Shown piece by piece: positions 51,275 to 61,900 of a stretch of DNA of 64,000 nt. Every line of letters begins with the position of its first letter. Position 1 is the stretch's first letter. The notes under the pieces were generated by a model. That model did not search any database, was not told where the DNA came from, and saw nothing but the letters and a program-made list of their open reading frames with translations. This DNA is from CBDCHC01 sp965217075. Its GTDB lineage: Bacteria > Pseudomonadota > Gammaproteobacteria > PS1 > Pseudothioglobaceae. Position numbers and translations under genes: made by a program. Where the stretch lies: the NCBI GenBank assembly GCA_965217075.1, contig CBDCHC010000008.1, forward strand, positions 124,001 through 188,000, in the 5' to 3' direction.

Positions 51275-52309
51275 TTACAACTCTATATATTTATTAATAC
51301 TAAGGCCAAAGCCTTTTAAACCAATAAACTTATTATCTGTATTTTGTTTTGTACATAATATATTGATATTTGTTACTCCTAAATCTAATAATATTTGCGC
51401 GCCAATGCCATAGGTTTTAAAATCATCTTTAATAATATTATCTTTTCTTTTAAGGAGAATAAAGATACCATTATTATCAGCAATATAGTGCAGCGCTTTT
51501 TCTACACTCAATGATTTACTTTTTTTACCAAGCACATCAATTTCATTATTTTCCATATGTACTCGTACATTAGTAATATTAGTAATATTACCTTTAACTA
51601 AAGCCGTATATGTCTTATTATATATGGTATCAACAAAAGATATTTTATTAAAATTACCATATGTACTGCTAAAAAGAATCTTATTTAACCTTTTAATTGT
51701 TTTTTTATTTTTAATGCAATATCTAATCAGATCGTCAATTGTACCCCATTTAATATTATGTTTTTTAGCAAATATTTCTAAATCATTTTTTCTAGCCATA
51801 GTACCATCGTGATTTAAAATCTCAATAATAACAGCTGCTGGCTCTAGCCCTGCCATTCTTGCCAAATCACACCCTGCTTCTGTATGCCCTGCACGCACTA
51901 ATACTCCTCCTTTTCTTTCCATAAGAGGAAATATATGTCCAGGCTGAACAATATCTTCACTATTAGCATTTTTTTTGACTGCGTCTAATATGGTTTTTGC
52001 TCTGTCTGCAGCTGATATACCAGTAGTAATACCATGACTTGCATCAATTGAAGTAGTAAAATTAGTAGTACTACTCTCTTTATTATCTTTTACCATTAAT
52101 CTTAAACCAAGCTGTTGGCAACGCTCAGTTGTTAATGTTAAACATATAAGTCCTTTAGCGTAAGTTGCCATAAAATTTATATCACTGGCACTTACTTTTG
52201 CTGCAGACATAATTAAATCACCTTCATTTTCTCTATTCTCATCATCTAAGAGAATAATCATCTTACCTTGTTTAAAGTCTTTAATAATTTCTGTTATAGT
52301 TGATTTCAT
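51275..52309 (-). CDS. ribBA: 3,4-dihydroxybutanone-4-phosphate synthase with degenerate GTP cyclohydrolase II domain
   Basis: 344 residues. Residues 1-200 are RibB: LLDDENRENEGDLIMSAAKV (metal and substrate loop), SIDASHGITTGISAADRA and RAGHTEAGCDLARMAGL. Residues 200-344 correspond to a RibA-like domain, but the zinc Cys set and catalytic loop are missing; only YGIGAQILLDLGVTNINIL resembles it. Such hybrids make the four-carbon precursor only, so true RibA must be elsewhere. It overlaps ribE by 4 bases. Confidence 0.88.
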   Translation of the reverse strand: MKSTITEIIKDFKQGKMIILLDDENRENEGDLIMSAAKVSASDINFMATYAKGLICLTLTTERCQQLGLRLMVKDNKESSTTNFTTSIDASHGITTGISAADRAKTILDAVKKNANSEDIVQPGHIFPLMERKGGVLVRAGHTEAGCDLARMAGLEPAAVIIEILNHDGTMARKNDLEIFAKKHNIKWGTIDDLIRYCIKNKKTIKRLNKILFSSTYGNFNKISFVDTIYNKTYTALVKGNITNITNVRVHMENNEIDVLGKKSKSLSVEKALHYIADNNGIFILLKRKDNIIKDDFKTYGIGAQILLDLGVTNINILCTKQNTDNKFIGLKGFGLSINKYIEL

Positions 52310-52881
52310 TTTATTAGTTTTTCCAAATAACGAGCAATAATATCTACCTCCAAATTAACTTTATCACCTGTATTAAATTTATGCAAATTAGTAGCAACCA
52401 AGGTATGCGGAATAATATTAACTGTAAAAGTATTGTTCTCTACATTACCAATAGTTAAGCTTATGCCATTTATACAAATTGAGCCTTTTTGTGTAATATA
52501 CTTCATAATAGCAATAACACAATTAATAGTAAAAACTATACTATTACCGTCAACAATTTTATCTTTTATTACACCAATTCCATCAATATGCCCTGTAACT
52601 AAATGACCATTTAAAGCATCACTTAGGCGCAAAGATTTTTCTAAATTAACTTTATCTCCTGCTTTAGCAGTAATAAAAGTAGTTCTGCTTAGAGTTTCAT
52701 TAGATAAGTCTGCATAAAAAATATTATTTATAATTTTAGTAACACTAAGACATACGCCATTAACTGCTATACTATCGCCAGTTTTTATATTTATTAAGAA
52801 TTTAGCACTACCACTAAAGCAAAACTGAGTCGTTTCTATGTCTGCTATCACTCCTATTTCTTGTATAATTCCGCTAAACAT
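52306..52881 (-). CDS. ribE: riboflavin synthase alpha subunit
   Basis: 191 residues made of two lumazine-binding beta-barrels. The first begins MFSGIIQEIGVIADIE and has GDSIAVNGVCLSVTKI; the second has LNGHLVTGHIDGIGVIK, KGSICINGISLTIGNVE and NIIPHTLVATNLHKFNTGDK. It converts two lumazines into riboflavin. First gene of the ribE-ribBA-ribH-nusB(-coaD) run. Confidence 0.93.
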   Translation of the reverse strand: MFSGIIQEIGVIADIETTQFCFSGSAKFLINIKTGDSIAVNGVCLSVTKIINNIFYADLSNETLSRTTFITAKAGDKVNLEKSLRLSDALNGHLVTGHIDGIGVIKDKIVDGNSIVFTINCVIAIMKYITQKGSICINGISLTIGNVENNTFTVNIIPHTLVATNLHKFNTGDKVNLEVDIIARYLEKLIK

Positions 52882-52898
52882 AATAATTTATATAAAAA

Positions 52899-54116
52899 TT
52901 ATTTAATTTTATCAATTTTATAGTTAATAATGGCTAATAAATCACTATCATTAGTATTAATTTTTGCTAGTTCTAATTGTTTTAGTGCTTTTTTATTATT
53001 TCCTGTTAATAAATTTATTTCAGCATTAATTAAATGAAACCTATCTATTTGATTATTTTTTAGATATAGAGATTTTAATAAATTATAATTATAAATTGTT
53101 GGTGTTTTGTAATTTTGTTGTCTCAAAATTTTAATACCTATATCTAATTTATTATTTATAAAATATGCTTTTGCTAAATAATATTTATTTAAACTATTAT
53201 CTGTCGTTAAATACTTAACAGCGTTATTTATGTCGCCTAAATTAGCATATGTTCGTGCTAATAAAATTTTACTAATATTATTATTACTTGTTTTTAATAA
53301 ATTAATTACTTCTTGATATTTTTTATTATTAAAGAGTACCCAGGCATGCATATAATTACCTAGCTCTTTATTATTATATTCAGCAAGTTTTTTATCTAAT
53401 TTATATTTAATTTGAGCTTTAATTACTAAATAATTAAAAGAACTAGGTGTTTTTTTATTATTAAAGGCCATAAAACTATCAGAAGCTCTATCTACAGGTA
53501 GAGGATGTGTAGTTAAAAAATCATCAATACCACTGCTTTTTAACCGAGCAAAAAAATTACTCATAGCGTTATCATTAAAATTAGTTTTTTGCAAGATACT
53601 TTTAGCGTAATTATCAGCTTCTATTTCATACTCTTTAGTAAAAGTTATATTTTTTTGTAAAGTAAAAGCTATATTAGCTAAGCCAACCGTTGTATTACCT
53701 GTTATAGCAGATAATAATATACCGCCTAACGCTAAGTAGTTATAATTTTGCATTTTAGTAGACATTCTATCGCTGTGTTTTAAGTTTATATGAGCTATTT
53801 CATGAGCAATTACTGAGGCCAATTCTGATTCTGTATTAGTATGCAGGATTAAACCACTATTGATAGCAATAAAATTATCTTCTGTAGCAAAAGCATTTAT
53901 TTCGTTATCTCTAATAACAAAAAGTTTAAATTTCTTATCAGGGTAAATCTTAGCAGCTAAATTATCAATATAGTTAATTAAATCTATATTTTGTATAGTA
54001 TTTTTTTTATCCCAAAAGAAATGTAATAACTCTTGTTTATCCTCTTTAGACAAAGCAAAAGAATTACTTAAAAATACTATAAATATTAAGCATAAAAAAC
54101 TTTGTTTAATTATCAT
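52899..54116 (-). CDS. M48 metalloprotease with TPR domain, BepA-like
   Basis: 405 residues. Signal peptide (FLCLIFIVFLSNSFALSKED). The zinc motif is LASVIAHEIAHINLKHSD (HExxH) with the third ligand Glu in EYEIEADNYAKSI. The C-terminal third has TPR-like helices (NKKYQEVINLLKTSNNNI and others). BepA/YfgC proteins help assemble or remove stalled LptD and BamA substrates in the outer membrane, which suits an LPS-bearing cell. Five bases before pyrH's end on the same strand. Confidence 0.83.
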   Translation of the reverse strand: MIIKQSFLCLIFIVFLSNSFALSKEDKQELLHFFWDKKNTIQNIDLINYIDNLAAKIYPDKKFKLFVIRDNEINAFATEDNFIAINSGLILHTNTESELASVIAHEIAHINLKHSDRMSTKMQNYNYLALGGILLSAITGNTTVGLANIAFTLQKNITFTKEYEIEADNYAKSILQKTNFNDNAMSNFFARLKSSGIDDFLTTHPLPVDRASDSFMAFNNKKTPSSFNYLVIKAQIKYKLDKKLAEYNNKELGNYMHAWVLFNNKKYQEVINLLKTSNNNISKILLARTYANLGDINNAVKYLTTDNSLNKYYLAKAYFINNKLDIGIKILRQQNYKTPTIYNYNLLKSLYLKNNQIDRFHLINAEINLLTGNNKKALKQLELAKINTNDSDLLAIINYKIDKIK

Positions 54117-54121
54117 TATTT

Positions 54122-54838
54122 TTATTTATGAATAATAGTGCCTAAAATTTCTCCATTTATAATTTTAAGCAAGATGTCTTTATCATCGCTTAACATATTA
54201 AAAACACAAATATCAATATTATGTTCTCTACACAAACTAAAAGCAGATACATCCATAATTTTAAGTTTTTTAGCTATAGCATCATCAAAGCTTAGTGTTT
54301 TATACTTCATGGCATTTTTATCTTGTTTTGGATCAGCAGAATAAACGCCATCAACATTAGTTGCTTTAAAAACTATATCTGCTTCTATTTCTATTGCTCT
54401 AAGAGCAGCAGCACTATCTGTAGTAAAACAAGGATTGCCAGTTCCTGCAGCAAAAATAACTACTGTATTATTCTTTAATAAAAATTTAGCTTTATTAATA
54501 TTAATTGTTGAACAAATATTACCTGTTGCAACAGCAGACATAACTACAGATTTAATATTATTATTTTTACAAAAATCATTAAGCGCAAGTGCATTAATAA
54601 TAGTAGCAAGCATTCCCATATTATCACCAGTAATATTATCAACACCATTTTTTACACTACTTCTGCCGCGAATAATATTACCAGCACCTACAACAATAGC
54701 TAACTCTATTTTTTTATTTACTACAGCTTTAATTACATCAACTACTTGAGTTAAAGCATCAGCAGCAATTATATTATTTTTATCAGCAAAAGCTTCTCCA
54801 CTTAATTTTAATAAAATACGCTGATACTGTTTTGTCAC
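54122..54838 (-). CDS. pyrH: UMP kinase
   Basis: 238 residues of the amino-acid-kinase fold: RILLKLSGEAFADKN at the N-terminus, AIVVGAGNIIRGRSS, NITGDNMGMLATIINALAL, AGTGNPCFTTDSAAALRAIE and NVDGVYSADPKQDKNA. It makes UDP. Its ATG-TGA-type overlap with rpoC (one base) is unusual, as pyrH normally sits with rpsB-tsf-frr; here it is coupled to RNA polymerase genes. Confidence 0.94.
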   Translation of the reverse strand: MTKQYQRILLKLSGEAFADKNNIIAADALTQVVDVIKAVVNKKIELAIVVGAGNIIRGRSSVKNGVDNITGDNMGMLATIINALALNDFCKNNNIKSVVMSAVATGNICSTININKAKFLLKNNTVVIFAAGTGNPCFTTDSAAALRAIEIEADIVFKATNVDGVYSADPKQDKNAMKYKTLSFDDAIAKKLKIMDVSAFSLCREHNIDICVFNMLSDDKDILLKIINGEILGTIIHK

Positions 54839-57800
54839 TATACTTCGCTTAATTGTGCACTTAGTTGCGCCTCTGCATTAGCTGTTTTTGAAATAGCACT
54901 TAATCTTCTTTGTTCTCTTTTTTTCTTATGATAAGTAAAGCCTGTTCCTGCTGGTACTAACCTACCAATAATTACATTTTCTTTTAAACCCAATAAACTA
55001 TCGGTTTTACCAATTATAACAGCTTCTGTTAATACTCTAGTAGTTTCTTGAAAAGATGCAGCAGATATAAATGATTTAGTAGAAAGTGAAGATTTAGTAA
55101 TACCCATTAAAATTCTATTATATTTAACTAATTCTTTATCTTTTTCTGCTAATTCTTTGTTAATCTTAACAACCTGAATAAAATCAACAACTTCACTATT
55201 AACTAAATTAGAATCACCAGCATCATCTATTTCTACTTTTTTAAGCATTTGTCTTACAATAACTTCAATATGTTTGTCTGATATTTTAACACCTTGCAAA
55301 CGATACACGTCTTGCACTTCTTTAACAACATAATGAGCTAAAGCCTCTACTCCCAGTAGTCTTAAAATATCATGCGGGTTAGATGGTCCATCACTAATCA
55401 CATCTCCCTTTTCTACCATTTCACCATCAAAAACATTAATTTGACGCCAAGAATGAATTAACATTTCAAAAATATCGCCTTTATCATTAGTAATTATAAG
55501 ACGAATTTTAGATTTAGTAGGGTTGCCAAATGTAACAATACCACTAGCATCTGCTAAAATAGAATGATCTTTAGTCTTTCTTGCTTCAAATAAATCAGCA
55601 ACTCGTGGCAAACCACCAGTAATATCACTTTGCCTAGATTGATCTTTAGTAATTTTTGCCAAAATTTCACCAGCTTTAATTAATTGATTGTCTTCTAAAT
55701 TAATTTTTACTTTTTCTGGTAAATAATGAGTAGATAAGATTTTATCATTATCGCTTTTATCTACAAGCTTTATCATTGGTTTTAACTTTTTTGCAATAGT
55801 AGGACGATTTACTTTATCTAAAATTTCATATAAAACCATGCCAGTTATAGTATCAGTTTTTTTAACAACTGTTTGATTTTCAATAAAATCAACAAAAATT
55901 ATTTTTCCATCTGTTTCAGCTATAATAGGATGAGAATGCGGATCCCAAGTAACAATAATCTCTCCTGCTTTAACTTTATCACCATCTTTGATATAAGAAA
56001 TTGCTCCATATGGTACTTTATAACGCTCTTTTTCTTGACCTTTATTATTACGTATAGAAATACCACTAGAACGAGATATTATTACCAACTCACCTTTTTC
56101 ATTAGCAATTGATTTAATATTTTCAAAATAAACAGTACCATCAATATTAGTACTAATTTTACTAGCTATAACTGAGGCAGAAGCAGCGCCACCAATATGA
56201 AATGTTCTCATAGTAAGTTGAGTTCCAGGCTCACCAATTGATTGAGCAGCAATAACTCCAACCGCCTCCCCTTCTCCAATCATATTGCCTCTTGCCATAT
56301 CATGGCCATAACATTTACTACAAACACCATTTTCATTTTCACAAGTTATAGGCGAACGAATCTTAATTAATTCAATACCAATTTCATCAATTTTTTTACT
56401 AATATCTAAATTAATCAATTCTCCATCTTTAATTAAAATATCACTGGTACTAGGAATTATTATATCACCTATTACTACTCTACCAAATACACCTTCTCCT
56501 AAAGTCTGTACAATATTACCGCCATTAATCATAGCTTTTATAGTCAACCCAGCTTTTGTACCACAGTCGCTACCATTTACAACTAAATCTTGTCCTACAT
56601 CAACTAATCTACGTGTAAGATAACCAGAATTAGCAGTTTTAAGTGCAGTATCAGCTAATCCTTTGCGTGCTCCATGAGTTGAAATAAAATATTGCATATT
56701 ATTTAAACCTTCACGGAAGTTTGACGTAATTGGCGTCTCTATTATAGAACCGTCTGGTTTTGCCATCAAGCCACGCATTCCAGCTAACTGACGAATTTGT
56801 GCAGGAGAACCCCTAGCACCAGAATCAGCCATCATATAAATTGAATTAAATGATGCTTTTTTCTCTTCTTTATTATCAAAACTAATTTCATCCATCATAG
56901 CCTCTGCTACTTGCTCTGAGGTTCTTGACCAAATATCAATTACTTTATTATACCTTTCTCCATCTGTAACTATGCCTGATAAAAATTGATTTTGTACGTC
57001 TTTTACTTGTTTCTCTGCTTCTGCAATCAACTTATCTTTACTGTCCGGAATAATCATATCATTTGAACAAAACGATATACCAGATTTAGTAGAATGTTCA
57101 AAACCCATATACATCATTTGATCAGCAAATACTACAGTGTCTTTTAACTCTTGCTGTCTATAACATTCATGAATAAGCTTTGATACTGCTTTTTTAGTAA
57201 GATTTTGATTAACTAAATCAAAATTAAGTCCAGCAGGCAATAAAGTAGAAAATATAGCTCTACCTACAGTTGTATCAACTATCCTACTACCATTAATTAC
57301 ATATTTATTTTCATCTTTTATATAATCTTCTATTCTTACTTTTATTTTAGCATGCAATGAAATAGCTTTATTATCAAAAGCTATTTTTACTTCGTTATTA
57401 CTAGCAAAAACCATTCCTTCACCAGGTTGTTTATCCATCTCACGTGTCATATAATAAAGACCTAAAATTACATCTTGTGATGGAATAATAATAGGATCGC
57501 CACTAGCAAGGTGTAAGATATTATTTGAAGCTAACATTAAAACTCTAGCTTCTAATTGTGCTTCTTCTGAAAGTGGTACATGCACTGCCATTTGATCACC
57601 ATCAAAATCAGCATTAAACGCACTACATACCAAAGGATGTAATTGTATAGCTTTACCTTCAATAAGAATAGGCTCAAAAGCTTGTATGCCAAGTCTATGT
57701 AGCGTAGGAGCACGGTTTAATAAAACAGGATGCTGATGCACAACACTCTCCAACAAATCCCATACCTCTACTGCTTCATTTTCTACCATTTTTTTAGCAG

Positions 57801-58989
57801 CCTTAATTGTTGAAGCCATACCATTTTTTTGTAAAAGATTATAAACAAAAGGCTTAAACAACTCCAATGCCATTTTCTTAGGCAATCCACATTGATGTAA
57901 TTTTAAATAAGGTCCACAAACAATTACCGAACGACCAGAATAATCAACCCTTTTACCTAAAAGATTTTGTCTAAAACGACCTTGTTTTCCTTTAATCATG
58001 TCAGCAATAGACTTAAGAGGTCTGCGATTATTTCCCATTACTGCTCTACCACGACGCCCATTATCAAGCAAGGAATCCACTGCTTCTTGTAGCATTCTTT
58101 TTTCATTACGCACTATAATTTCAGGCGCATCTAATTCTAATAAACGTGATAAACGATTATTTCTATTAATAACTCTACGATATAAATCGTTTAAATCACT
58201 GGTTGCAAATCTACCTCCATCAAGCGGAACTAAAGGACGTAAATCAGGAGGAAGGATAGGTAACACGGTTAAAATCATCCATTCTGGTTTATTACCAGCT
58301 CTTAATAACGAATCAAGTAATTTTAATCTTTTATTATTTTTAGCTAATTTTGTCTGTGATTTGATTACTAAATTTTCTTCTTTGATAGTTAATATTTCTT
58401 TTTCAATATTCATACCTTTAAGAATAATTTCAATAGCTTCAGCACCCATTTTTGCTACAAATTCATCTTCACCATATTCATCTAACATCTCTTCATAAAC
58501 ATCTTCACTAAGTAATTGTTTTTCAAGCAATGGTGTTGAACCAGAATCTACTACTATAAATGCTTCAAAATAAAGAACTCTTTCAATATCTTTAAGCGGC
58601 ATATCTATTAACAAACCAAGACGAGATGGTAATGATTTTAAATACCAAATATGTGATACAGGAGAGGCTAAATTTATATGCCCCATTCTTTCACGACGTA
58701 CTTTTGATGCAGTAACTTCTACGCCACACTTTTCACATACAACATTACGAAACTTCATACGTTTATATTTACCGCAAGAACATTCATAATCTTTAATTGG
58801 GCCAAAAATTTTAGCACAAAATAAACCATCACGCTCAGGCTTTAAAGTTCTATAATTAATTGTTTCAGGTTTTTTCACCTCACCATAAGACCAAGATCGT
58901 ATGGCTTCTGGAGACGCTAAACTCACACGAATCATGTCAAATTCTTGTAACTTATTTTGTTGTTTTAAATTTTCTATAAAATCTCTCAA
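54838..58989 (-). CDS. rpoC: RNA polymerase beta' subunit
   Basis: 1383 residues, full length for a proteobacterial beta'. The N-terminal zinc site is CSCGKYKRMKFRNVVCEKCG. The catalytic magnesium loop is NADFDGDQMAVHVPL, the bridge helix and trigger region follow (ISTHGARKGLADTALKTANS), the second zinc site is CENENGVCSKCYGHDMARG, and DEFEARKTKD-like VADLFEARKTKD is near the end. Standard code throughout, with UGG Trp codons, showing host code use. Confidence 0.98.
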   Translation of the reverse strand: MRDFIENLKQQNKLQEFDMIRVSLASPEAIRSWSYGEVKKPETINYRTLKPERDGLFCAKIFGPIKDYECSCGKYKRMKFRNVVCEKCGVEVTASKVRRERMGHINLASPVSHIWYLKSLPSRLGLLIDMPLKDIERVLYFEAFIVVDSGSTPLLEKQLLSEDVYEEMLDEYGEDEFVAKMGAEAIEIILKGMNIEKEILTIKEENLVIKSQTKLAKNNKRLKLLDSLLRAGNKPEWMILTVLPILPPDLRPLVPLDGGRFATSDLNDLYRRVINRNNRLSRLLELDAPEIIVRNEKRMLQEAVDSLLDNGRRGRAVMGNNRRPLKSIADMIKGKQGRFRQNLLGKRVDYSGRSVIVCGPYLKLHQCGLPKKMALELFKPFVYNLLQKNGMASTIKAAKKMVENEAVEVWDLLESVVHQHPVLLNRAPTLHRLGIQAFEPILIEGKAIQLHPLVCSAFNADFDGDQMAVHVPLSEEAQLEARVLMLASNNILHLASGDPIIIPSQDVILGLYYMTREMDKQPGEGMVFASNNEVKIAFDNKAISLHAKIKVRIEDYIKDENKYVINGSRIVDTTVGRAIFSTLLPAGLNFDLVNQNLTKKAVSKLIHECYRQQELKDTVVFADQMMYMGFEHSTKSGISFCSNDMIIPDSKDKLIAEAEKQVKDVQNQFLSGIVTDGERYNKVIDIWSRTSEQVAEAMMDEISFDNKEEKKASFNSIYMMADSGARGSPAQIRQLAGMRGLMAKPDGSIIETPITSNFREGLNNMQYFISTHGARKGLADTALKTANSGYLTRRLVDVGQDLVVNGSDCGTKAGLTIKAMINGGNIVQTLGEGVFGRVVIGDIIIPSTSDILIKDGELINLDISKKIDEIGIELIKIRSPITCENENGVCSKCYGHDMARGNMIGEGEAVGVIAAQSIGEPGTQLTMRTFHIGGAASASVIASKISTNIDGTVYFENIKSIANEKGELVIISRSSGISIRNNKGQEKERYKVPYGAISYIKDGDKVKAGEIIVTWDPHSHPIIAETDGKIIFVDFIENQTVVKKTDTITGMVLYEILDKVNRPTIAKKLKPMIKLVDKSDNDKILSTHYLPEKVKINLEDNQLIKAGEILAKITKDQSRQSDITGGLPRVADLFEARKTKDHSILADASGIVTFGNPTKSKIRLIITNDKGDIFEMLIHSWRQINVFDGEMVEKGDVISDGPSNPHDILRLLGVEALAHYVVKEVQDVYRLQGVKISDKHIEVIVRQMLKKVEIDDAGDSNLVNSEVVDFIQVVKINKELAEKDKELVKYNRILMGITKSSLSTKSFISAASFQETTRVLTEAVIIGKTDSLLGLKENVIIGRLVPAGTGFTYHKKKREQRRLSAISKTANAEAQLSAQLSEV

Positions 58990-58998
58990 AATACTCTC

Positions 58999-61900
58999 CT
59001 AATTAGTTTGTTCTAATTCAATATCAATACCTAATGACTTAATTTCTTTAATAAGCACGTTAAATGATTCTGGTGTTACAGACTCTATTTTATTATTACC
59101 ATCAACTATATTCTTATACATTTTAGCGCGACCAACTACATCATCTGATTTAACAGTTAACATTTCACGCAAAGTATGTGCAGCTCCATAAGCCTCTAAA
59201 GCCCATACTTCCATTTCACCAAAACGCTGACCACCAAATTGCGCTTTACCGCTCAAAGGTTGTTGGGTTACTAAAGAATAAGGGCCAGTAGAACGAGCAT
59301 GCATTTTATCATCAACTAAATGATTAAGTTTTAACATATACATATAACCAACTGTAATATCTCTATCAAATTTCTCACCTGTTCTACCATCATATAAAGC
59401 AGTTTGTCCGCTTTCTGGTAAAGATGCCATTTTTAATAATTCTTTAATTTGTGTCTCTTTAATGCCATCAAATACAGGAGTCGCCATTGGCACACCATCT
59501 TTCAAATTACCTGCAAGCTCTATAATTTCATCGTCACTAAAAGATGTTAGCTCCTCTTTTTTACCATAACTATTATAAATTTTTTCTAAGGTTTTTCTCA
59601 TTTCCTTAACCATATCTTTGCGTTTTTCAAGCAACATTTTACCAATCTTCTCTCCCAAGCCTTTAGCTGCCCAACCTAAATGAGTCTCTAATACTTGACC
59701 AATATTCATACGAGATGGCACACCTAATGGATTAAGCACTACATCAACTGTAGTCCCGTCTGCTAAATAAGGCATATCTTCTACCGGTGCTACTCTAGAA
59801 ATAACGCCTTTATTGCCATGACGACCAGCCATTTTATCGCCAACTTGTAAAACTTTTCTAGTTGCCACATAAACTTTAACCATCTTTAATACCCCTGGAG
59901 AAAGTTCAGATTCTTTGGTATTTTTTTTACATTCTTGTGCTAAAAAGACTTCAAGGTCTTTAATTTTATTAGTAAGGTTTTTTAGTAAATTATTAACTGA
60001 TTTATTTATCTTATCATCGGTTACAACTAATTTTTCTAAGTCATTATCTGCAATTTTACCTAATATATCTTTTGTTAAAATATCGCCTGTTTTAATAATT
60101 TTATCTACACTTTTTTTAATTTTAGCGTCTTTAAGTTTTTTACGAATACGATAATAAATATTATTACTAATAATATCAACCTCATCACTAACATCTTTAT
60201 TTATTTTGGCTATTCTTTCATCGTTAATAAATTGTGTTCTACTATCTACTTCTACTTTATCACGAATATAAATTTGTACATCTATAACTACTCCACTTTT
60301 TCCAGCACCCATATGTAGAGAAGTATCTTTAACATTACTAACTTTTTCCCCAAAAATTGCATATAATAATTTTTCTTCTGGTAGCAATACTGTCTCACTT
60401 TTTGGTGTAACTTTTCCTACTAAAATATCTCCACCTTTAACCCTGGCACCTGTAAAAACAATACCAGCTTCATCAAGTTTAGCCAACGCACTTTCGCTAA
60501 CATTAGGTATGTCCGCAGTAATCTCCTCTGCTCCTAATTTTGTATCTCTAGCATACGCAGTAAATTCCTCAATATGTATAGTAGTAAATCTATCTTCTTG
60601 CACTACTCTTTCAGAAATTAAAATAGAATCCTCAAAGTTATAACCGTTCCACGGCATAAATGCAATTAACATATTTTGACCTAATGCTAACTCTCCTAAA
60701 TCAGTTGCAGGACCATCAGCTAACACGTCATCAACTGCAATTTTATCGCCAACTTTAACTAAAACTTTTTGGTTAATACAAGTATTTTGATTAGAACGAG
60801 AATATTTTATTAAATTATAAATATCAACTCCCAAACCATCATTATCTGTACTCTCTACTCTAATAACTATACGTGAAGCATCAACCATTTCTACAAAACC
60901 AGCATTTTTAGCTACCACACAAACACGAGAATCAGTTGCAACTATTCTTTCAATGCCAGTACCAACTAATGGCTTTTCAGCTTTAAGCAAAGGTAATGCT
61001 TGTCTTTGCATGTTAGATCCCATAAGTGCACGGTTAGCGTCATCATGCTCTAAAAATGGAATAAGAGAAGCAGCAACTGATGAAATCTGTTTGCTATCAA
61101 CATCAATTAGCGTTACATTATCTTTAGAGGTAAGAATGAAATCATTTTTCCGTCTACAAGCAATTAATTCTTCTGTTAAGTTGCCTTTTTTATCTATTTT
61201 TGCGTTAGCTTGTGCTATAGTATGTTTTATTTCATCAATAGCAGAAACATAGATAATCTCTTTAGTAACTTTACCATTTTTTACAACTTGGTATGGTGTC
61301 TCCAAAAAACCATATGTATTAGTTTTAGCATATACCGCTAAAGTATTTATAAGCCCAATGTTTGGCCCTTCTGGAGTTTCTATAGGACACAAACGACCAT
61401 AATGAGAAGCATGTACGTCACGCACCTCAAATCCAGCTCTATCACGCATAAGACCACCTGGCCCAAGTGCAGAAATTCTTCTTTTATGTGTTACACTAGA
61501 AAGTGGATTTACCTGATCCATAAATTGCGATAATTGTGAAGAACCAAAAAATTCTTTAATTGCTGCTGATACTGGTTTTGAATTAATAATATCTTTAGGA
61601 GTTAATTCATCTGTTTCTGCTAAATTTAAACTATCTTTAACAACTTTTTCTAAACGAGCCAAGCCTATTCTAAATTGATTTTCAATCATCTCACCAATTG
61701 AACGCACACGACGATTAGTAAGAGTATCAATATCATCGACAACGTCAATACCATTTTTAATGTCAATTAATTTATTAATAACCATAATAATATCGTTATT
61801 AGTAAGCAGCTGATCTCCTTTATTACTATCAACCCCTAAGCGACGATTAAGCTTCATTCTGCCTACTTTAGACAAATTATATCTATTACCACCAAAAAAT

